A stretch of 64,000 nt of DNA from Sinomicrobium kalidii (GTDB lineage: Bacteria; Bacteroidota; Bacteroidia; Flavobacteriales; Flavobacteriaceae), in NCBI RefSeq assembly GCF_021183825.1, contig NZ_CP089211.1, positions 2,232,001 through 2,296,000 on the forward strand. The letters run 5' to 3'. The notes under the pieces were generated by a model that was given only the letters and a program-made list of their open reading frames with translations, searched no databases and had not been told where the DNA came from. The position numbers and the translations under genes were made by a program. This document shows positions 34,601 to 46,100 of the stretch, one piece after another. Within the stretch, counting starts at the first letter, position 1; each line of letters opens with the position of its first letter.

Positions 34601-37184
34601 TTCTACCGACAAACAAAACTATAACGTGGGCGAAAAAGCCATCGTTACCTTCCCCAGCAGTGCCGGAGGGCGTGCCCTGGTAACCGTGGAAAACGGCACA
34701 GAGGTGCTGCGTTCATTATGGGTAGAAACACAGGAAGACGAAACCCGATTTGAATTACCCATCGAATCTTTGTACACCCCGAACATTTACATTCATATTT
34801 CCCTGTTACAGCCACACGCTTCCACTGCCAACGATATGCCTATCCGCCTTTACGGCGTGGTCCCTCTCAAAGTGGAAGACCCGGCCACCAGGCTTGAACC
34901 GGAAATTGCCATGCCCGACGTACTTCGTCCGGAAGAATCGGTTACCGTAAAAGTCAGAGAAAAACAGGGCAAATCCATGACCTATACCATAGCCGTTGTG
35001 GATGATGGCCTGCTTGACCTTACCCGTTTTAAAACCCCTGATGCCCGGGACGAATTTTTTGCCAGGGAAGCCCTCGGCGTAAAGACCTGGGATGTTTATG
35101 ACGATGTCATCGGTGCCTACGGAGGTCGTATAGACCAGGTGTTCAGTATCGGCGGTGACGAAGAACTGGCGGGGGCCAAGAACAAGAAAGCCAATCGGTT
35201 TGAACCCATGGTCGTCTATCTCGGGCCCTTTTCCCTCGATAAAGGGCAAACGCGCTCACATACGATTAACATTCCGAAATATATCGGTTCGGTCAGAACA
35301 ATGGTTGTAGCTGGGAATCCGGAAGCAGGAGCTTACGGAAGCACTGAAAAAACCACGCCGGTACGAAAACCGCTCATGGTCCTGGCCTCCCTGCCCCGGA
35401 AAATCACCCCTGGAGAAAAGGTTACCCTCCCGGTTACCGTGTTCGCCATGGAAGAAAAAGTGAAGAATGTAACCGTGCGGATAAAAGAGAACAGGGCCTT
35501 CAAAATTGTGGGCAATGCTTCACAAAACGTTTCTTTTGACAGCCCGGATGAAAAAATGGCCTACTTTGAACTGGAAATTTCCGATTTCGAAGGTATAGGC
35601 AACGTAGAAGTTATGGCATCCGGTAACGGGGAAAAAGCATCTTACGGAGTAGAAATTGACGTAGTAAACCCCAATCCGATGACCACTTCGGTACAGGACC
35701 TGGTCATGGAGCCCGGAAGTTCCGGAGAAATCTCCCTGGAAACCTTCGGCGTAGCGGGAAGCAATACGGCAACTATCGAATTTTCCACACTCCCGCCAAT
35801 GAATTTCAACGGCCGTATGCAATACCTTATCCGGTATCCGCACGGATGTGTGGAACAGGTCACCTCATCGGCATTTCCGCAGTTGTTCCTTCCGGATATC
35901 TTTGCCCTCACAGCCAATAAAAAACAAAAAATCCAGAAAAACGTTGAAAGTGCCATAAAGCGCCTGGGAGGTTACCAGCTTCCGAACGGCGGGTTTGCCT
36001 ACTGGAACGGCCAGAACTATGCCAATGACTGGGGTACTTCTTATGCCGGCCACTTTTTACTGGAAGCAGCGAAAAAAGGATATGTCCTGCCCATAGGATT
36101 CAGGGACAACTGGATCAACTACCAGAAACAGGCGGCCAAACAATGGAGACAATCTTCACAAAGTTCGGACCTGGCACAGGCATATCGCCTTTACACCCTG
36201 GCCCTGGCCGAAAATGCCGACGTCTCTTCCATGAACAGGCTCCGGGAAACCCCCAACATATCGAACGAGGCCAGACACCGCCTCGCCGCGGCCTACGCAC
36301 TTATCGGACAGAAAAGTGCCGCAAAGGAAATATTCGACCGGGCCAATATCGATTTCAAGCCTGTCAAGTACGATTACCATACCTACGGCTCTGCCGAGAG
36401 AAACCGGGCCCTGGCCCTGGAAACATTCCTTTTGCTGGATGAAAAAGCAAAAGCCCGCGAAATGGCTGTGACCATTGCAAAAAGTTTGAGTGCAGACCAG
36501 TGGATGAGCACGCAAAGTACGGCATACAGTCTGCTGGCCATGGCTAAATTTGCCAAATACATAGGAGGCCGTGGTATTGATATAACCTATGGAGTGAACG
36601 GAAAAACCGCTTCGTTAAACACCTCGCTTACCCTTGCCGAAAGAACCCTCGATATTCGGGAAGGCAATAATACCATCCGGTTGAAAAACAACAAAGACAA
36701 CACGATCTTTGTACGTGTACTGAACAATGGTATTTTACCGGTTGGCGAAGAACGGGCAGAACAACAGAACCTGTCTGCAAAAGTCGTATATAAGGGAAGA
36801 GACGGAAATATTCTGGACATATCCCGTCTGTCTCAGGGTACTAACTTTATTGCCGAAGTGAGCATCACCAATCAGAAAGGGGAAAACCTCAAAGATATTG
36901 CCCTGACCCATATTTTCCCGAGCGGGTGGGAAATTGTAAATACGCGCTTCACGGATTTCGGAAATGCACAGGGTACGACAAACGAAGCTACCCACACCGA
37001 TCTCCGGGACGACCGGGCCAGTTTCTATTTTGACCTGGATGCTCACAAAACCAAAACTTTCCGGGTGCTGGTCAATGCTTCGTACCTCGGAAGGTATTAC
37101 CTGCCGGGCATACAGTGTGAAGCCATGTACGACAACAGTTACCGGGTGCGCACCAAAGGACAATGGGTTGAGGTTGCACAATAA
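31638..37184 (+). CDS. Alpha-2-macroglobulin family lipoprotein with thioester motif
   Basis: A giant 1848-residue periplasmic protein that traps host or rival proteases (known of bacterial A2M). Signal [19 protein letters not shown] gives a lipidated Cys19. The order is: N-terminal MG-like domains, the conserved [20 protein letters not shown] (about 617-636) typical of bacterial A2M, the A2M bait-side motif [16 protein letters not shown] (about 1120), and the thioester GCVEQ with Cys1404 and Gln1407, placed before the six-helix TED region (GGFAYWNGQ). A Tyr/Asp-rich insert lies at about 465-500. PBP1C, its frequent partner elsewhere, is not adjacent. Confidence 0.93.
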   Translation: MQLKKLLLPVITLFFIFSCKDKTPEQEIQEQLSNLYKYREYISDVSQGIISSRSDIKIMLREPVSGWEPNRELPENLIRVSPDTKGKVVALNNQTVAFVPESPLKQDREYEFTLNLGDIIEDIPDELRNFAFKVKTIKQQFNVTTEQIQSYNRNWQYVEGTLRSSDQLPAETAKKLIRASQQGKELSLKFYTTAETNTQFHFKIDSIQRFEDDSKVKVSWDGGAFDIDSEGTGEIRIPGKNNFTVMAVNVAKADKPYVEINFSDPLSKNQNFTGLVSIQDAKSLKFSVDGNVLKIYPGNELKGVKSLEVFQGIRNVENYKLKTVFSEKIAFEQLKPEVRLLQSGTILPSSNNLKINFEAVNLNAVDVSVIKIFQDNILQFLQYQNLDGEGDLRTVARPIAGKTIQLHSNLSANNGKWHAYALDLRELITPDPGAIYRVEFRYRPSYSTYKCDETNFPEAEAPATEEDYDTEEETSYWDNVEGYYYDDYYYDYAYNWRERENPCNTSYYRNKEVAVNILASDLGVTVKKGDNESYFVSVTNLISAKPEAETRVTFYNFQQQEMATVVTDKDGFAILDADLPAYFAVAEKGKQKTYIKLNDGNVLSVSKFDVSGVKLHKGIKGYLYGERGVWRPGDTLFLSFILNDKANKIPEGHPVKFELRDPYGKITQKEVRNSGLNNFYTFITPTDQNAPTGNWQAKVSVGGAVFTKRIRIETIKPNRLKIKAAFEEDILSGSEPVEGKLEVAWLHGAIAKNLKADIQARFQQQNTSFKQFPGYVFNDPSSPFASEEQTVFDGKINSEGKASFSLKPQLKEKAPGMLKAAFITKVYETGGDFSTDVFTKTYSPYDTYIGLNVPKGDKTRGMLLTDTKHRFEVVSVDEQGNPKAVKDLKVTVYKVNWRWWWDTSEDNLSSYRGSDHRENVFSKTISTNADGKASFEFELKYPEWGRYLVHVEDPEGGHATGQTVYIDWPGWAGKSRKNDPSSATMLVFSTDKQNYNVGEKAIVTFPSSAGGRALVTVENGTEVLRSLWVETQEDETRFELPIESLYTPNIYIHISLLQPHASTANDMPIRLYGVVPLKVEDPATRLEPEIAMPDVLRPEESVTVKVREKQGKSMTYTIAVVDDGLLDLTRFKTPDARDEFFAREALGVKTWDVYDDVIGAYGGRIDQVFSIGGDEELAGAKNKKANRFEPMVVYLGPFSLDKGQTRSHTINIPKYIGSVRTMVVAGNPEAGAYGSTEKTTPVRKPLMVLASLPRKITPGEKVTLPVTVFAMEEKVKNVTVRIKENRAFKIVGNASQNVSFDSPDEKMAYFELEISDFEGIGNVEVMASGNGEKASYGVEIDVVNPNPMTTSVQDLVMEPGSSGEISLETFGVAGSNTATIEFSTLPPMNFNGRMQYLIRYPHGCVEQVTSSAFPQLFLPDIFALTANKKQKIQKNVESAIKRLGGYQLPNGGFAYWNGQNYANDWGTSYAGHFLLEAAKKGYVLPIGFRDNWINYQKQAAKQWRQSSQSSDLAQAYRLYTLALAENADVSSMNRLRETPNISNEARHRLAAAYALIGQKSAAKEIFDRANIDFKPVKYDYHTYGSAERNRALALETFLLLDEKAKAREMAVTIAKSLSADQWMSTQSTAYSLLAMAKFAKYIGGRGIDITYGVNGKTASLNTSLTLAERTLDIREGNNTIRLKNNKDNTIFVRVLNNGILPVGEERAEQQNLSAKVVYKGRDGNILDISRLSQGTNFIAEVSITNQKGENLKDIALTHIFPSGWEIVNTRFTDFGNAQGTTNEATHTDLRDDRASFYFDLDAHKTKTFRVLVNASYLGRYYLPGIQCEAMYDNSYRVRTKGQWVEVAQ

Positions 37185-37249
37185 CAACCTCAACACTCCT
37201 TTTCTTTTGGTTTTTCCTTATATTTCAACCAAAACCCAACATTGGTAAT

Positions 37250-38884
37250 ATGCAAGCAAAAACCATTTCCGGGCAATTCGTAGATATCTTAAACAGGGAA
37301 ATATTCCCTGCTGTAATAAGCATTCGGGACAAAAAAATAGTTGCGGTAGAGCGTACCGGAACCGCTCCGGAAGTCTATATTATGCCGGGATTTATCGATG
37401 CCCATATCCATATTGAATCTTCCATGCTCGTCCCTTCGGAATTTGCCCGGATCGCCGTGGTTCACGGAACGGTGGCCACGGTATCCGATCCGCATGAAAT
37501 TGCCAATGTATGCGGTATGGATGGCATACGATACATGACCGATAACGCACAGAAAGTTCCCTTTAAATTTTATTTCGGAGCCCCTTCCTGTGTTCCGGCC
37601 ACTCCTTTCGAAACAACAGGTGCGGAAATCACTGCTGAAGATATTGACACCCTCCTGGCCCGGGAAGATATTGTTTATCTTGCAGAAATGATGAACTGGC
37701 CCGGAGTGGTGGACCACGCCCCGGAGGTCATGCAAAAAATAGCCGTGGCACAGAAATACGGAAAACCGGTGGACGGCCATGCACCGGGGCTTAAAGGGAA
37801 ACTGGCTGAAAAATACATCGCTGCAGGGATTTCCACAGACCACGAATGCTGTACGGCCGAAGAAGCCCTGGACAAACTGAAACACGGCATGAAAATAGCC
37901 ATCCGTGAAGGTAGTGCCGCTAAAAATTTTGAGGCCCTTATCAACCTTATTGATACACATCACGATCATATGATGTTCTGTTCGGACGACAAACATCCCG
38001 ACAACCTGGTGGAAGGCCATATCAACCAGCTTGCGGCCAGGGCCGTTGCTAAAGGGAAAGACCTTTTCCACATCCTGAAAGCAGCCTGCCTGAACCCCGT
38101 TGATCACTACCGGATGAATGTGGGAAGACTGCGTACAGGCGATCCTGCCGATTTTATTGTTGTAAAAGACCTGGAAAAATTTGAAGTTCTCGAAACCTAT
38201 ATTGAGGGAGAGACCGTAGCAAAAAACGGAACGTCCCTTATCCCCCGTACAGTGAGTAACAGCATCAATAACTTTCAGGCCTCCCCGAAATCTCCCGGTG
38301 ACTTTGAAGTAAAAGTACGGGGGGAAAAGATGCGTGTCATCGAGGCCAGGGACGGTGAACTGATCACTTCCGAAAGAATATCAAACGTAAAGACCAATAA
38401 CGGTTATGCCGTTTCCGACCCTGAAAATGACATATTGAAAATTGTTGTGATCAATCGTTACCGGGAAGCCTTACCGGCGATAGCCTTTATTAAGAATTTC
38501 GGTCTAAAGGAAGGTGCCATCGCATCTTCTGTAGCCCATGATTCACATAATATCATTGCGGTGGCAACCGATGATGTTTCACTGGCGGAAGCTGTGAACC
38601 TCATCATTGAAAGCAAAGGCGGGATTTCCGCAGTACATAAAGAAAAGAAAATGTTGCTCCCCTTGCCTGTAGGAGGTATCATGTCTGCCGACGATGGTTA
38701 TGAAGTCGCAAAGAGCTATACGGCTATCGACAAAATGGCCAAAGCGATGGGTGCTACACTGCAATCACCGTTTATGACCCTCAGTTTTATGGCGCTACTC
38801 GTTATTCCGGACCTGAAATTAAGTGACAAAGGCCTCTTTGACGGGCAAAAATTTGCGTTTACCGACCTGTTTACTTCTCCCTGA
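37250..38884 (+). CDS. ade: Adenine deaminase
   Basis: Deaminates adenine to hypoxanthine. The 544-residue amidohydrolase-type protein shows the N-terminal [12 protein letters not shown], the metal motif [13 protein letters not shown] (about 46-58), [32 protein letters not shown] (about 191-203) and [10 protein letters not shown]. The C-terminal domain with IVVINRY and NNGYAV segments completes the AdeC/Ade2-type architecture. It starts 65 bp after the A2M stop and may share its transcript. Its last 14 bp overlap the convergent SDR gene. Assignment is firm. Confidence 0.95.
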   Translation: MQAKTISGQFVDILNREIFPAVISIRDKKIVAVERTGTAPEVYIMPGFIDAHIHIESSMLVPSEFARIAVVHGTVATVSDPHEIANVCGMDGIRYMTDNAQKVPFKFYFGAPSCVPATPFETTGAEITAEDIDTLLAREDIVYLAEMMNWPGVVDHAPEVMQKIAVAQKYGKPVDGHAPGLKGKLAEKYIAAGISTDHECCTAEEALDKLKHGMKIAIREGSAAKNFEALINLIDTHHDHMMFCSDDKHPDNLVEGHINQLAARAVAKGKDLFHILKAACLNPVDHYRMNVGRLRTGDPADFIVVKDLEKFEVLETYIEGETVAKNGTSLIPRTVSNSINNFQASPKSPGDFEVKVRGEKMRVIEARDGELITSERISNVKTNNGYAVSDPENDILKIVVINRYREALPAIAFIKNFGLKEGAIASSVAHDSHNIIAVATDDVSLAEAVNLIIESKGGISAVHKEKKMLLPLPVGGIMSADDGYEVAKSYTAIDKMAKAMGATLQSPFMTLSFMALLVIPDLKLSDKGLFDGQKFAFTDLFTSP

Positions 38885-39896
38885 CAACCGACAGGTATTT
38901 TTTGCCTGTCAGCTCTATCGTTTCGGAAAACGGCCGGAATTCCAGGTTGAGTTCCTTTTTAATTTTATCACTGTTGTAGCGATTCTTTGCCGTTACCGTC
39001 CGGGCCAGGAGTTTTGTGATTTTCCGCCCGCTCCCGGTCAGGTTGCTTCTCAGCCAATCCAATCGCCATAACCATTGCAGTACCCATGCCGGGGCTTCTT
39101 TTTCGGGCGGTTTTTTGTTCAGGGACCTGGCCACTGAAGTAAGTATTTCCCTGTAACTCAGGTTTTCAGCTACAGCGATATACCTTTCGTTCTTTACATC
39201 GCGCTCCATAAGCCCGGTCATTATGGCAACTACGTCCGCTACATCCACATAACCGGTTACACCATGGGTATAATACTTCACTCCTTTATCCACTTCCCGG
39301 AAAAGTTTTCCGCTGCCCTTGTTCCAGCCCCGGATCCCCGGAGGTACTCCCAATACAATTCCCGGGTTAACGATCACCACATTCAGCCCTTCCTGGCTGC
39401 CTCTCCACACTTCCATTTCGGCCCCGTATTTGGTAATGGCATATACATTGTTTTCCGATTCCGCGCTCCAATGGGTCTCCTCGGTAATAAACTCCTCACC
39501 TACTCCTTTTCCGAGGGTAGCTACGGAGCTTACGTAACACAACTTTTTCACTCCGTTAGCCAGACAAAGGTTCACAATATTCGCGGTCCCTTCGGTATTG
39601 ATTTTTTTAAGGCGGTTGTAATCGGCAGGGTCAAAAGAAATAAGTGCCGCAGCGTGATATACCGCTGTAATTCCCTTAAAAGTGTAGGAAAGTGCGGGAA
39701 CATCGGTAATGTCGGCTTCCATCCATTCAATGCTGTCAAACCGGGCCCTGTCTTCCGCAGATCCGGAAAATACCTCAGCTACGGCAGCGATATCACTGTC
39801 CTTCCTGTAAACAGCCCGTATTTTCTTTTCTTTTCGGGTTAATGCATACAACAAATGCGCCCCGATAAGCCCTGTTCCTCCGGTGACTAAAATCAT
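38871..39896 (-). CDS. NAD-dependent epimerase/dehydratase (extended SDR)
   Basis: A 341-residue extended short-chain dehydrogenase with the cofactor motif [15 protein letters not shown] (about 5-19), [10 protein letters not shown] (about 84-93), VSSVATLG with the catalytic Ser and YAITKYGAE (about 151-159) as the YxxxK motif. Overall it is closest in pattern to dihydroflavonol-reductase-like or 3-beta-hydroxysteroid-like SDRs common in Bacteroidota. Substrate cannot be deduced. Its stop lies inside the end of the convergent ade gene. The start is the Met of the first beta strand. Confidence 0.88.
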   Translation of the reverse strand: MILVTGGTGLIGAHLLYALTRKEKKIRAVYRKDSDIAAVAEVFSGSAEDRARFDSIEWMEADITDVPALSYTFKGITAVYHAAALISFDPADYNRLKKINTEGTANIVNLCLANGVKKLCYVSSVATLGKGVGEEFITEETHWSAESENNVYAITKYGAEMEVWRGSQEGLNVVIVNPGIVLGVPPGIRGWNKGSGKLFREVDKGVKYYTHGVTGYVDVADVVAIMTGLMERDVKNERYIAVAENLSYREILTSVARSLNKKPPEKEAPAWVLQWLWRLDWLRSNLTGSGRKITKLLARTVTAKNRYNSDKIKKELNLEFRPFSETIELTGKKYLSVVREK

Positions 39897-39987
39897 AGGA
39901 CCAAAGATATGTATTTTGCAGCGACCTTATCACGGGATACCCTGACAAAATACCGCTCACTACATGCCTGTATTACTCATTTTATTG

Positions 39988-39995
39988 TAATTTTG
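39988..39995 (+). promoter_or_regulatory. Candidate -7 box for tyrS
   Basis: TAATTTTG matches TAnnTTTG exactly, 29 nt before the tyrS start, which is preceded by an unusually good purine run AAAGGAAGAAGAC. Confidence 0.5.
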
Positions 39996-40024
39996 CGCTT
40001 GTTTACCTAAAAAGGAAGAAGACA

Positions 40025-41326
40025 ATGATCAAGAATTTCATAGAAGAACTGCGCTGGAGGGGAATGATCCACGATATCATGCCGGGGACAGAAGAGCAAT
40101 TAAACAAGGAATCCACATCGGCCTATGTGGGCATTGACCCTACTGCCGATTCCCTTCACATCGGACACCTTGTGGGGGTAATGATGCTCAGGCATTTCCA
40201 GCTTTCCGGGCATCGTCCTGTCGTTTTGGTGGGTGGTGCTACCGGAATGATAGGCGATCCTTCCATGAAATCGGAAGAGCGCAACCTTCTGGACGAGGAA
40301 ACCCTGCAAAAAAATATAGCGGGGATCAAAACGCAATTATCAAAACTCCTGGATTTCAATTCTGAATTACCGAATGCGGCCATCCTGGTAAACAATTACG
40401 ACTGGATGAAGGATTTTTCCTTTATCGATTTTGCACGCGATGTGGGGAAACGCATCACCGTGAACTATATGATGGCCAAGGACTCCGTTAAAAAACGCCT
40501 CAGTGCCGACTCCGGTGCGGGAATGTCCTTTACCGAATTCACCTACCAGCTTATCCAGGGATACGATTTTTACTATCTGTACAAAACCTACAACTGCCTG
40601 CTGCAAATGGGCGGATCGGACCAGTGGGGCAACATCACCACCGGAACGGAACTGATACGCAGGATGAGTGATGACAGTGCCAAGGCCTATGCCCTGACCT
40701 GCCCGCTCATCACCAAGGCAGACGGTTCAAAATTCGGGAAAACGGAAGGCGGAAACGTATGGCTGGACCCGGAAAAGACCTCTCCGTACAAGTTCTACCA
40801 GTTCTGGCTGAACACTTCGGACGAAGATGCCGAAAAATACATCAGGATATTCACTTTCCTCGACAGGGAAACCATAGACGGACTGGTTACCGAACACAGG
40901 GAAGCTCCGCATACACGGGTTCTCCAAAAGCGCCTTGCGGAAGAGACCACGATCTTTATTCACGGCAGAGAAGAACTGGAAAAAGCCATAAAGGCCTCCG
41001 AAATACTGTTCGGAAAAAGTTCTTCCGAAGATCTTAAATCCCTTGATGAAAAGACCTTCCTCGATGTATTTGACGGGGTTCCGCAAGCTCAAATTCCCTC
41101 TTCTGAAATTACGGAAGGACTGGATATAATCGCTGCATTAAGCGAAAGATCAGGGTTCCTCAAATCCAATGGTGAAGCGAGACGGGCCCTGAAAGAAAAT
41201 TCCATTTCGGTAAACAAGGAAAAAGTAAAAGAAGGGCACACCATAACTGCGGAAGACCTTATCAACAACAAGTTTATACTGTTACAACGCGGCAAAAAGA
41301 ACTACTTTGTTCTTGTAGCACATTAA
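40025..41326 (+). CDS. tyrS: Tyrosyl-tRNA synthetase
   Basis: Charges tRNA-Tyr. The 433-residue TyrRS has HIGH (45-48, in [14 protein letters not shown]), the tyrosine pocket [21 protein letters not shown] region with [11 protein letters not shown] (about 195-205) and the KMSKS loop as KFGKTEGG (about 237-244). An S4 RNA-binding domain fills the C-terminus ([20 protein letters not shown]). The purine-rich sequence AAAGGAAGAAGACA just before the ATG is one of the few plausible ribosome-binding sites in the window. Assignment is firm. Confidence 0.96.
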   Translation: MIKNFIEELRWRGMIHDIMPGTEEQLNKESTSAYVGIDPTADSLHIGHLVGVMMLRHFQLSGHRPVVLVGGATGMIGDPSMKSEERNLLDEETLQKNIAGIKTQLSKLLDFNSELPNAAILVNNYDWMKDFSFIDFARDVGKRITVNYMMAKDSVKKRLSADSGAGMSFTEFTYQLIQGYDFYYLYKTYNCLLQMGGSDQWGNITTGTELIRRMSDDSAKAYALTCPLITKADGSKFGKTEGGNVWLDPEKTSPYKFYQFWLNTSDEDAEKYIRIFTFLDRETIDGLVTEHREAPHTRVLQKRLAEETTIFIHGREELEKAIKASEILFGKSSSEDLKSLDEKTFLDVFDGVPQAQIPSSEITEGLDIIAALSERSGFLKSNGEARRALKENSISVNKEKVKEGHTITAEDLINNKFILLQRGKKNYFVLVAH

Positions 41327-41385
41327 AAGTTTTCGAACAGGAATTTCAGAAGGCCGGAAGAACGAACCTGTCAGGGCTCCGGGAA

Positions 41386-42711
41386 TCATGGGGCTTTGAT
41401 TTCCACATTTTCCATCGCGAGGTCCTGAATGGATCTGGTGTTTTCTTTAGCGGCATCTCTGGTGATCACCTCCAGGTTTTCAAAGGTAAAATGTTCCAGT
41501 TCATACTGATCCGACGGTTGGATATTAAAGACCTTATCGCAATTCAATTCCAGGTTTTTCATGCTGATATGATGTGCAGCAGATTCCCTGATACCCTTCT
41601 CCCCTTTCAGGTCAAAAAACTGGGTCCACGGTCTGATATAGATCATATTCCCGGCATTCCCCTTAATATCTTCAACAGTAATATATTCATAGGTCTGATA
41701 GGTATCAGGCCTCATTTTTAACCATAACACCCTGCTGGCATCATTTACCGTTGACCTTCTGAACAATATGTTATAATTGTGAAGCGATTCACTTCCGCAG
41801 GTAAGGGTGCTATGGCAAAAGCCATAGGTATTATCTTCTATTAAAATATTCCTGTTCGCTCCGTTGTTCTTATCCTTATGGGCAAAGGGCCCTTTTCCTC
41901 CTTTTAAAGCCACGGCATCGTCATTGACCGACATATAACAGTTTTTAATCAGAAAACCGGTACAGACATCTATATCCACCGCATCCGTACTCGGTGCCTT
42001 CACCGGCGCTTTGGGAGAAGTAATCCTCAGATTCAACAACTTGACATTTTCACATTTATAGAAATGCGTAGTCCAGAAGGGAGAATCTTTTAAGTGTACT
42101 TCGGAGAGTTGTACGTTTTTGCTGTTGGACACATAGACCAATCGCGGCCTCATTTCGTCCTTATTCGTACAATCGGGGTTCCACTCGCGTCTCAGCCAGA
42201 ATGCCTTCCAGTACCTGAGCCCGTTCCCGTTAACGGTACCCTGACCTGTAAGGGTAAAACCGTCTATACCGTCCACATTGACCAAAGCAGGGAAATATTT
42301 TACGGATTGTCCTTCTATCCTGGTCATAAGCACGGGAAAATCACTTATATCGTCACTCCCTTTTAACACCGCTCCTTTTTCAAGGTACAGATTCGTTCCC
42401 TGTTTGAAAAAAAGTGCACCGCTTAAAAAAACACCTTTGGGGATGACAATTACCCCACCGCCTTCATTATATGCCTTATCTATAACTGCCTGCAGTTTTT
42501 CGGTCTGTACCCGGGTACTGTCCCGAACCACACCATGGTCGGTAACGGTATATTTTTTTCCCAGTTCGTCAAGCTGGTGAATCTTTGTATCAAAAAACCA
42601 ATCCGGGATTTTACTTCCGTCCGGAAATACATCCTGGGCCACGGTTGTTTTTGGCAAGCCTGCAATTAATAAGAACAGCGTGCTGTATACTACCGGTTTA
42701 AGTCTGCTCAT
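41386..42711 (-). CDS. Glycoside hydrolase family 28 (polygalacturonase-like)
   Basis: A 441-residue exported enzyme, signal peptide MSRLKPVVYSTLFLLIAGLP with cleavage near VAQ. The right-handed beta-helix repeats and the GH28 catalytic sites are visible: STDAVDID (241-248, for the usual NTD), NDDAVALKGG (263-272), His300 with CGSES (305-309) for the GHG region and LKMR (331-334) for RIK. GH28 enzymes hydrolyse galacturonic-acid linkages in pectin. It diverges from susC-susD with a shared inverted repeat, so it is part of a small pectin-type utilisation locus. Exact linkage is not known. Confidence 0.88.
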   Translation of the reverse strand: MSRLKPVVYSTLFLLIAGLPKTTVAQDVFPDGSKIPDWFFDTKIHQLDELGKKYTVTDHGVVRDSTRVQTEKLQAVIDKAYNEGGGVIVIPKGVFLSGALFFKQGTNLYLEKGAVLKGSDDISDFPVLMTRIEGQSVKYFPALVNVDGIDGFTLTGQGTVNGNGLRYWKAFWLRREWNPDCTNKDEMRPRLVYVSNSKNVQLSEVHLKDSPFWTTHFYKCENVKLLNLRITSPKAPVKAPSTDAVDIDVCTGFLIKNCYMSVNDDAVALKGGKGPFAHKDKNNGANRNILIEDNTYGFCHSTLTCGSESLHNYNILFRRSTVNDASRVLWLKMRPDTYQTYEYITVEDIKGNAGNMIYIRPWTQFFDLKGEKGIRESAAHHISMKNLELNCDKVFNIQPSDQYELEHFTFENLEVITRDAAKENTRSIQDLAMENVEIKAP

Positions 42712-42747
42712 ATGTTTAAATCTTTAAAATTTCGGACAATCAGAAAA

Positions 42748-42755
42748 TAAATCTA
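42748..42755 (-). promoter_or_regulatory. -7-like box for the GH28 gene
   Basis: The minus strand reads TAGATTTA, 7 of 8 to TAnnTTTG (the fixed G is A), 36 nt before the GH28 start. It lies 21 bp from the inverted-repeat arm, exactly as on the susC side. Confidence 0.5.
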
Positions 42756-42776
42756 AGGCAATCCATCAGGCCACTC

Positions 42777-42793
42777 ATCCTGTGCTGTCCTGC
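42777..42793 (-). promoter_or_regulatory. Putative operator, GH28 side
   Basis: ATCCTGTGCTGTCCTGC on the plus strand. It matches the reverse complement of 43075-43091 at 16 of 17 positions. Centre to predicted start of transcription is about -44. Confidence 0.65.
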
Positions 42794-43074
42794 TTTTAAA
42801 GACGTGCCCCCTCATGCTTTGTCCGTCGAACCTGTTTTGTGCAAATCCTGCCACGGGATGCACCTGCGTAAAATGACAAAAATACCGGACTCCTCCTTAG
42901 ATTGACAAAAAAACAACGGTTTAACCACATCATCATATAAAAACAGCTGAAGAATTGACGATTTAATAGCCCGTCCGTTTCCACACAACTTCCGGATAAT
43001 GTATTGAAAAACAAATATTTATAACACATTTAAAAGTAATAAATCCCCACAACCCTCTATGTAACAACCCCTTA

Positions 43075-43091
43075 GCAGCACAGCACAGGAT
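43075..43091 (+). promoter_or_regulatory. Putative operator, susC side
   Basis: GCAGCACAGCACAGGAT, inverted partner of 42777-42793 with one mismatch. It ends 21 bp before the susC -7 box, filling the place of an activator site and the missing -33 element. Confidence 0.65.
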
Positions 43092-43112
43092 AGTATCGCA
43101 ATTCCGATTAGA

Positions 43113-43120
43113 TACTTTTG
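43113..43120 (+). promoter_or_regulatory. -7 box for susC-susD
   Basis: TACTTTTG matches TAnnTTTG exactly, 25 nt before the susC start. No -33 TTTG is found, consistent with activator dependence. Confidence 0.6.
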
Positions 43121-43145
43121 AAGCAGATTAACCAAACCAACTTTT

Positions 43146-46100
43146 ATGAAAAACAAATACATACTTTGGCTTAGTACGCTGCTTCTGATCTTCCTGTCGG
43201 GTTCGGTTTACGCTCAAAACAGGAGTGTATCCGGTACTATTACAGACACACAGGGTATTCCCATGCCCGGAGTCAATGTAATAATAAAGGGAACAAACAG
43301 AGGTACCAGTACAGACTTCGACGGAAAATACAGTATTAATGTTTCCCAGGGAGACGTACTGGTATTTTCGTACATAGGATCGAAAAAGGTTGAAAGGCCC
43401 ATTACACAGGCCGGTACTTATGACGTTGTGATGGAAATGGACAACAACCAATTGGAAGAGGTTGTTGTTATCGGGTATGGAACACAAAAAAAATCGGACG
43501 TAACGGGGGCCCTGGTCAGTGTTGATTCCGAAGAATTAATGACCCAGCCCGTAAACAACGCCTTCGAGGCTTTACAGGGCAAGGCCGCCGGTGTAGATAT
43601 TACAAGCAGTCAACGTCCGGGTACCGTCGGAACAATTCGCATTCGCGGGAACCGCTCTTTATCTGCGAGCAATGCCCCGCTTTATGTGGTTGACGGCGTA
43701 CCTTTAATGTCGCCTTCGGCCATTGAAACCCTCAACCCGCGCGACATTGAGTCCATCGAAGTCCTCAAAGATGCTTCGGCAACTGCCATTTACGGTTCCC
43801 GTGGGGCTAACGGTGTAATCATTGTAAGTACCAAACAGGGAAAACCGGGAAGGTTCAGCCTGAATTATTCGGGCGTGGTGACCACCTCCGATATTGTGGA
43901 CAGGGCACCATCCATGAGTGCGGCCGATTTTATTGAGTTTCGCCGATGGGCAGCTTATAATTTAGACCCTGAAACTTACGCTCACCCGGATACACCTACG
44001 TATGAAAATGACCGGACTATTTTTGATAGTGCCCTGGATGGCCAGACTTCCAGAGACAATGTTCTGAAAGGCTGGGAAAACGGCTCCTGGGACCCTTCAA
44101 GAGTTACCAATACGGACTGGACTGATTTTGTAACGCAAACCGCCGTGACCACCGAACACAACATCAGTGCAAGCGGGGGAACCGAAAAGATGAATGCGTA
44201 CGGTTCTTTCGGATATTTAAACAATGAAGGGACACAGAAAGGGCAGTATTATGAGCGTTATACTGCAAAACTCAGCGCAGAGATCAAACCTACGGACTGG
44301 TTTACCTTAAACGCTTCCCTGAACGTCACATGGAGCGAACAGGATTACGGAATGTCCACACTGGGAGGACGAAGCAATTCCATACCAGATGCCATCTACG
44401 GTACTGCCAAATCGATCTACAACATGGCCGTTCCTTATGATCCGGAAGGAAACCTGGTCATCAATCCCGGTGGGGAATCCGGAATTTACACCATTATGAA
44501 CGAATGGGAAAAAAGTACGCAATTATCAGAAACCATGCGTGCCCTGGGAAGCTTCTCTGCCACTTTTGACATCGGTGAAATCGTGGGAGGACTGGAAGGA
44601 TTAAAGTACAAGATGAACTTCGGTCCGGATTTCCGTCACTGGAGGGAGGGCGTTTATATTGATGCCACCTCGGCACATAAAATCAATTCCGACGGCAGCC
44701 CGGGAACCAACTATGCACGCCTGAGAAACCGCCGGGACCGCTCGTGGACCCTGGATAACATTATCAGTTATAACAGAACCTTTTCGGATGTGCACAATAT
44801 AGGGGTTACCCTGCTTCAGACTACCTCATCCTGGAACACCGAAAACTCGGCCATGAGTGCGAATAACATTCCCAAGGAGTCGTATTTATGGAATGCTTTC
44901 GGTTCTATAGATCTCACCAACCCCGACAACAATGCCGGTATGAGTTCCGGGCTTACCGAGCGTCAGCTCAACTCATACATGGTCCGTGTAAACTACGGTT
45001 TTGACGACCGTTATTTGTTTACCGTTTCCGGGCGTTGGGACGGGGCTTCCCAGCTTGCAGAAGGGCATAAATGGGATTTTTTCCCGTCGGCAGCATTTGC
45101 CTGGCGTATCAAACAGGAAAATTTTCTGAGCGATGCCGACTGGCTTACCGACCTGAAACTTCGCTTCGGCGTGGGTACCACGGGAAATTCTGCTGTTAGT
45201 CCTTATGCTACCAAGGGAGATATTACACAAATATACCTGCCATTTAACGGCATAGGAAACCAGGTAGGCTACACCACCAATGAGCCCTACTACTCCAGAG
45301 ATCAACTCTCAATGGCCAATCCTAACCTGGGTTGGGAAAAAACGACCCAATACAATATCGGTATCGATTTTTCAATGTTCAACAACCGGATCAATGGGAG
45401 TATTGATGCCTATAAATCCTATACCAGGGATTTGCTGATGGAAGTCAACATCCCCACCCTCACCGGTTTCCCTTCTACCTTTGCCAATATAGGTAAAACA
45501 AACAACCGCGGGGTAGAAGTTACGCTTAATGCAACTCCGGTAGAGACCGGGGGCGGATTTGCCTGGGATACCAACATCAATGTAGCCTGGCAGAAGGATG
45601 AAATAGAAGAACTGGCATACGGTAAGAACGATATGGTAGATAACCAGTGGTTTATCGGTGAGTCCATAGGGGTTGAGTACGGATATGACAATGAAGGGAT
45701 ATGGCAGGACACCGCCGAGGACAGGGCCGAAATGGAACTCTGGAACGCCAACGGCTATGACTTTTCGCCGGGGAACGTACGCCCCAAAGACCAGAACGGC
45801 GACTATGAAATGACCACCGAAGACCGTGTTATTTTAGGGAACAGCGCCCCCAGATGGACCGTAGGATGGAACAACACCTTTACCTACAAAGGTCTGGAGT
45901 TGGGAATACACACCTATTCGCGTTTAGGTTATATGGCAAGCCTCGGAGGACAGGCCATGACAGCCCACAGCAATCAAATGGAGGTCGACTACTGGACCCC
46001 GGACAATCCGGATGCCGAATTCCAAAAGCCGATTCTCGGACAGGCCACTTCCGGGTCACAGGATGATTTTTCCGGAATCCTCGGGTTCAGAAAGGCTTCA

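Larger units (their letters stand above)
42712..43145. promoter_or_regulatory. 434-bp divergent regulatory region of the GH28/susCD locus
   Basis: No gene lies here. The region contains two near-identical 17-bp boxes in opposite orientation, each 21 bp from a -7-like element facing outward, plus an extra minus-strand TATTTTTG at 42877-42884. This is the control region of the polysaccharide locus. Confidence 0.7.

Noticed and set aside
42877..42884. TATTTTTG on the minus strand as the main GH28 promoter
   Set aside because: It is an exact -7 match but would give a 165-nt leader; the box at 42748-42755 has symmetric spacing to the operator and a normal leader. It remains a possible second start.
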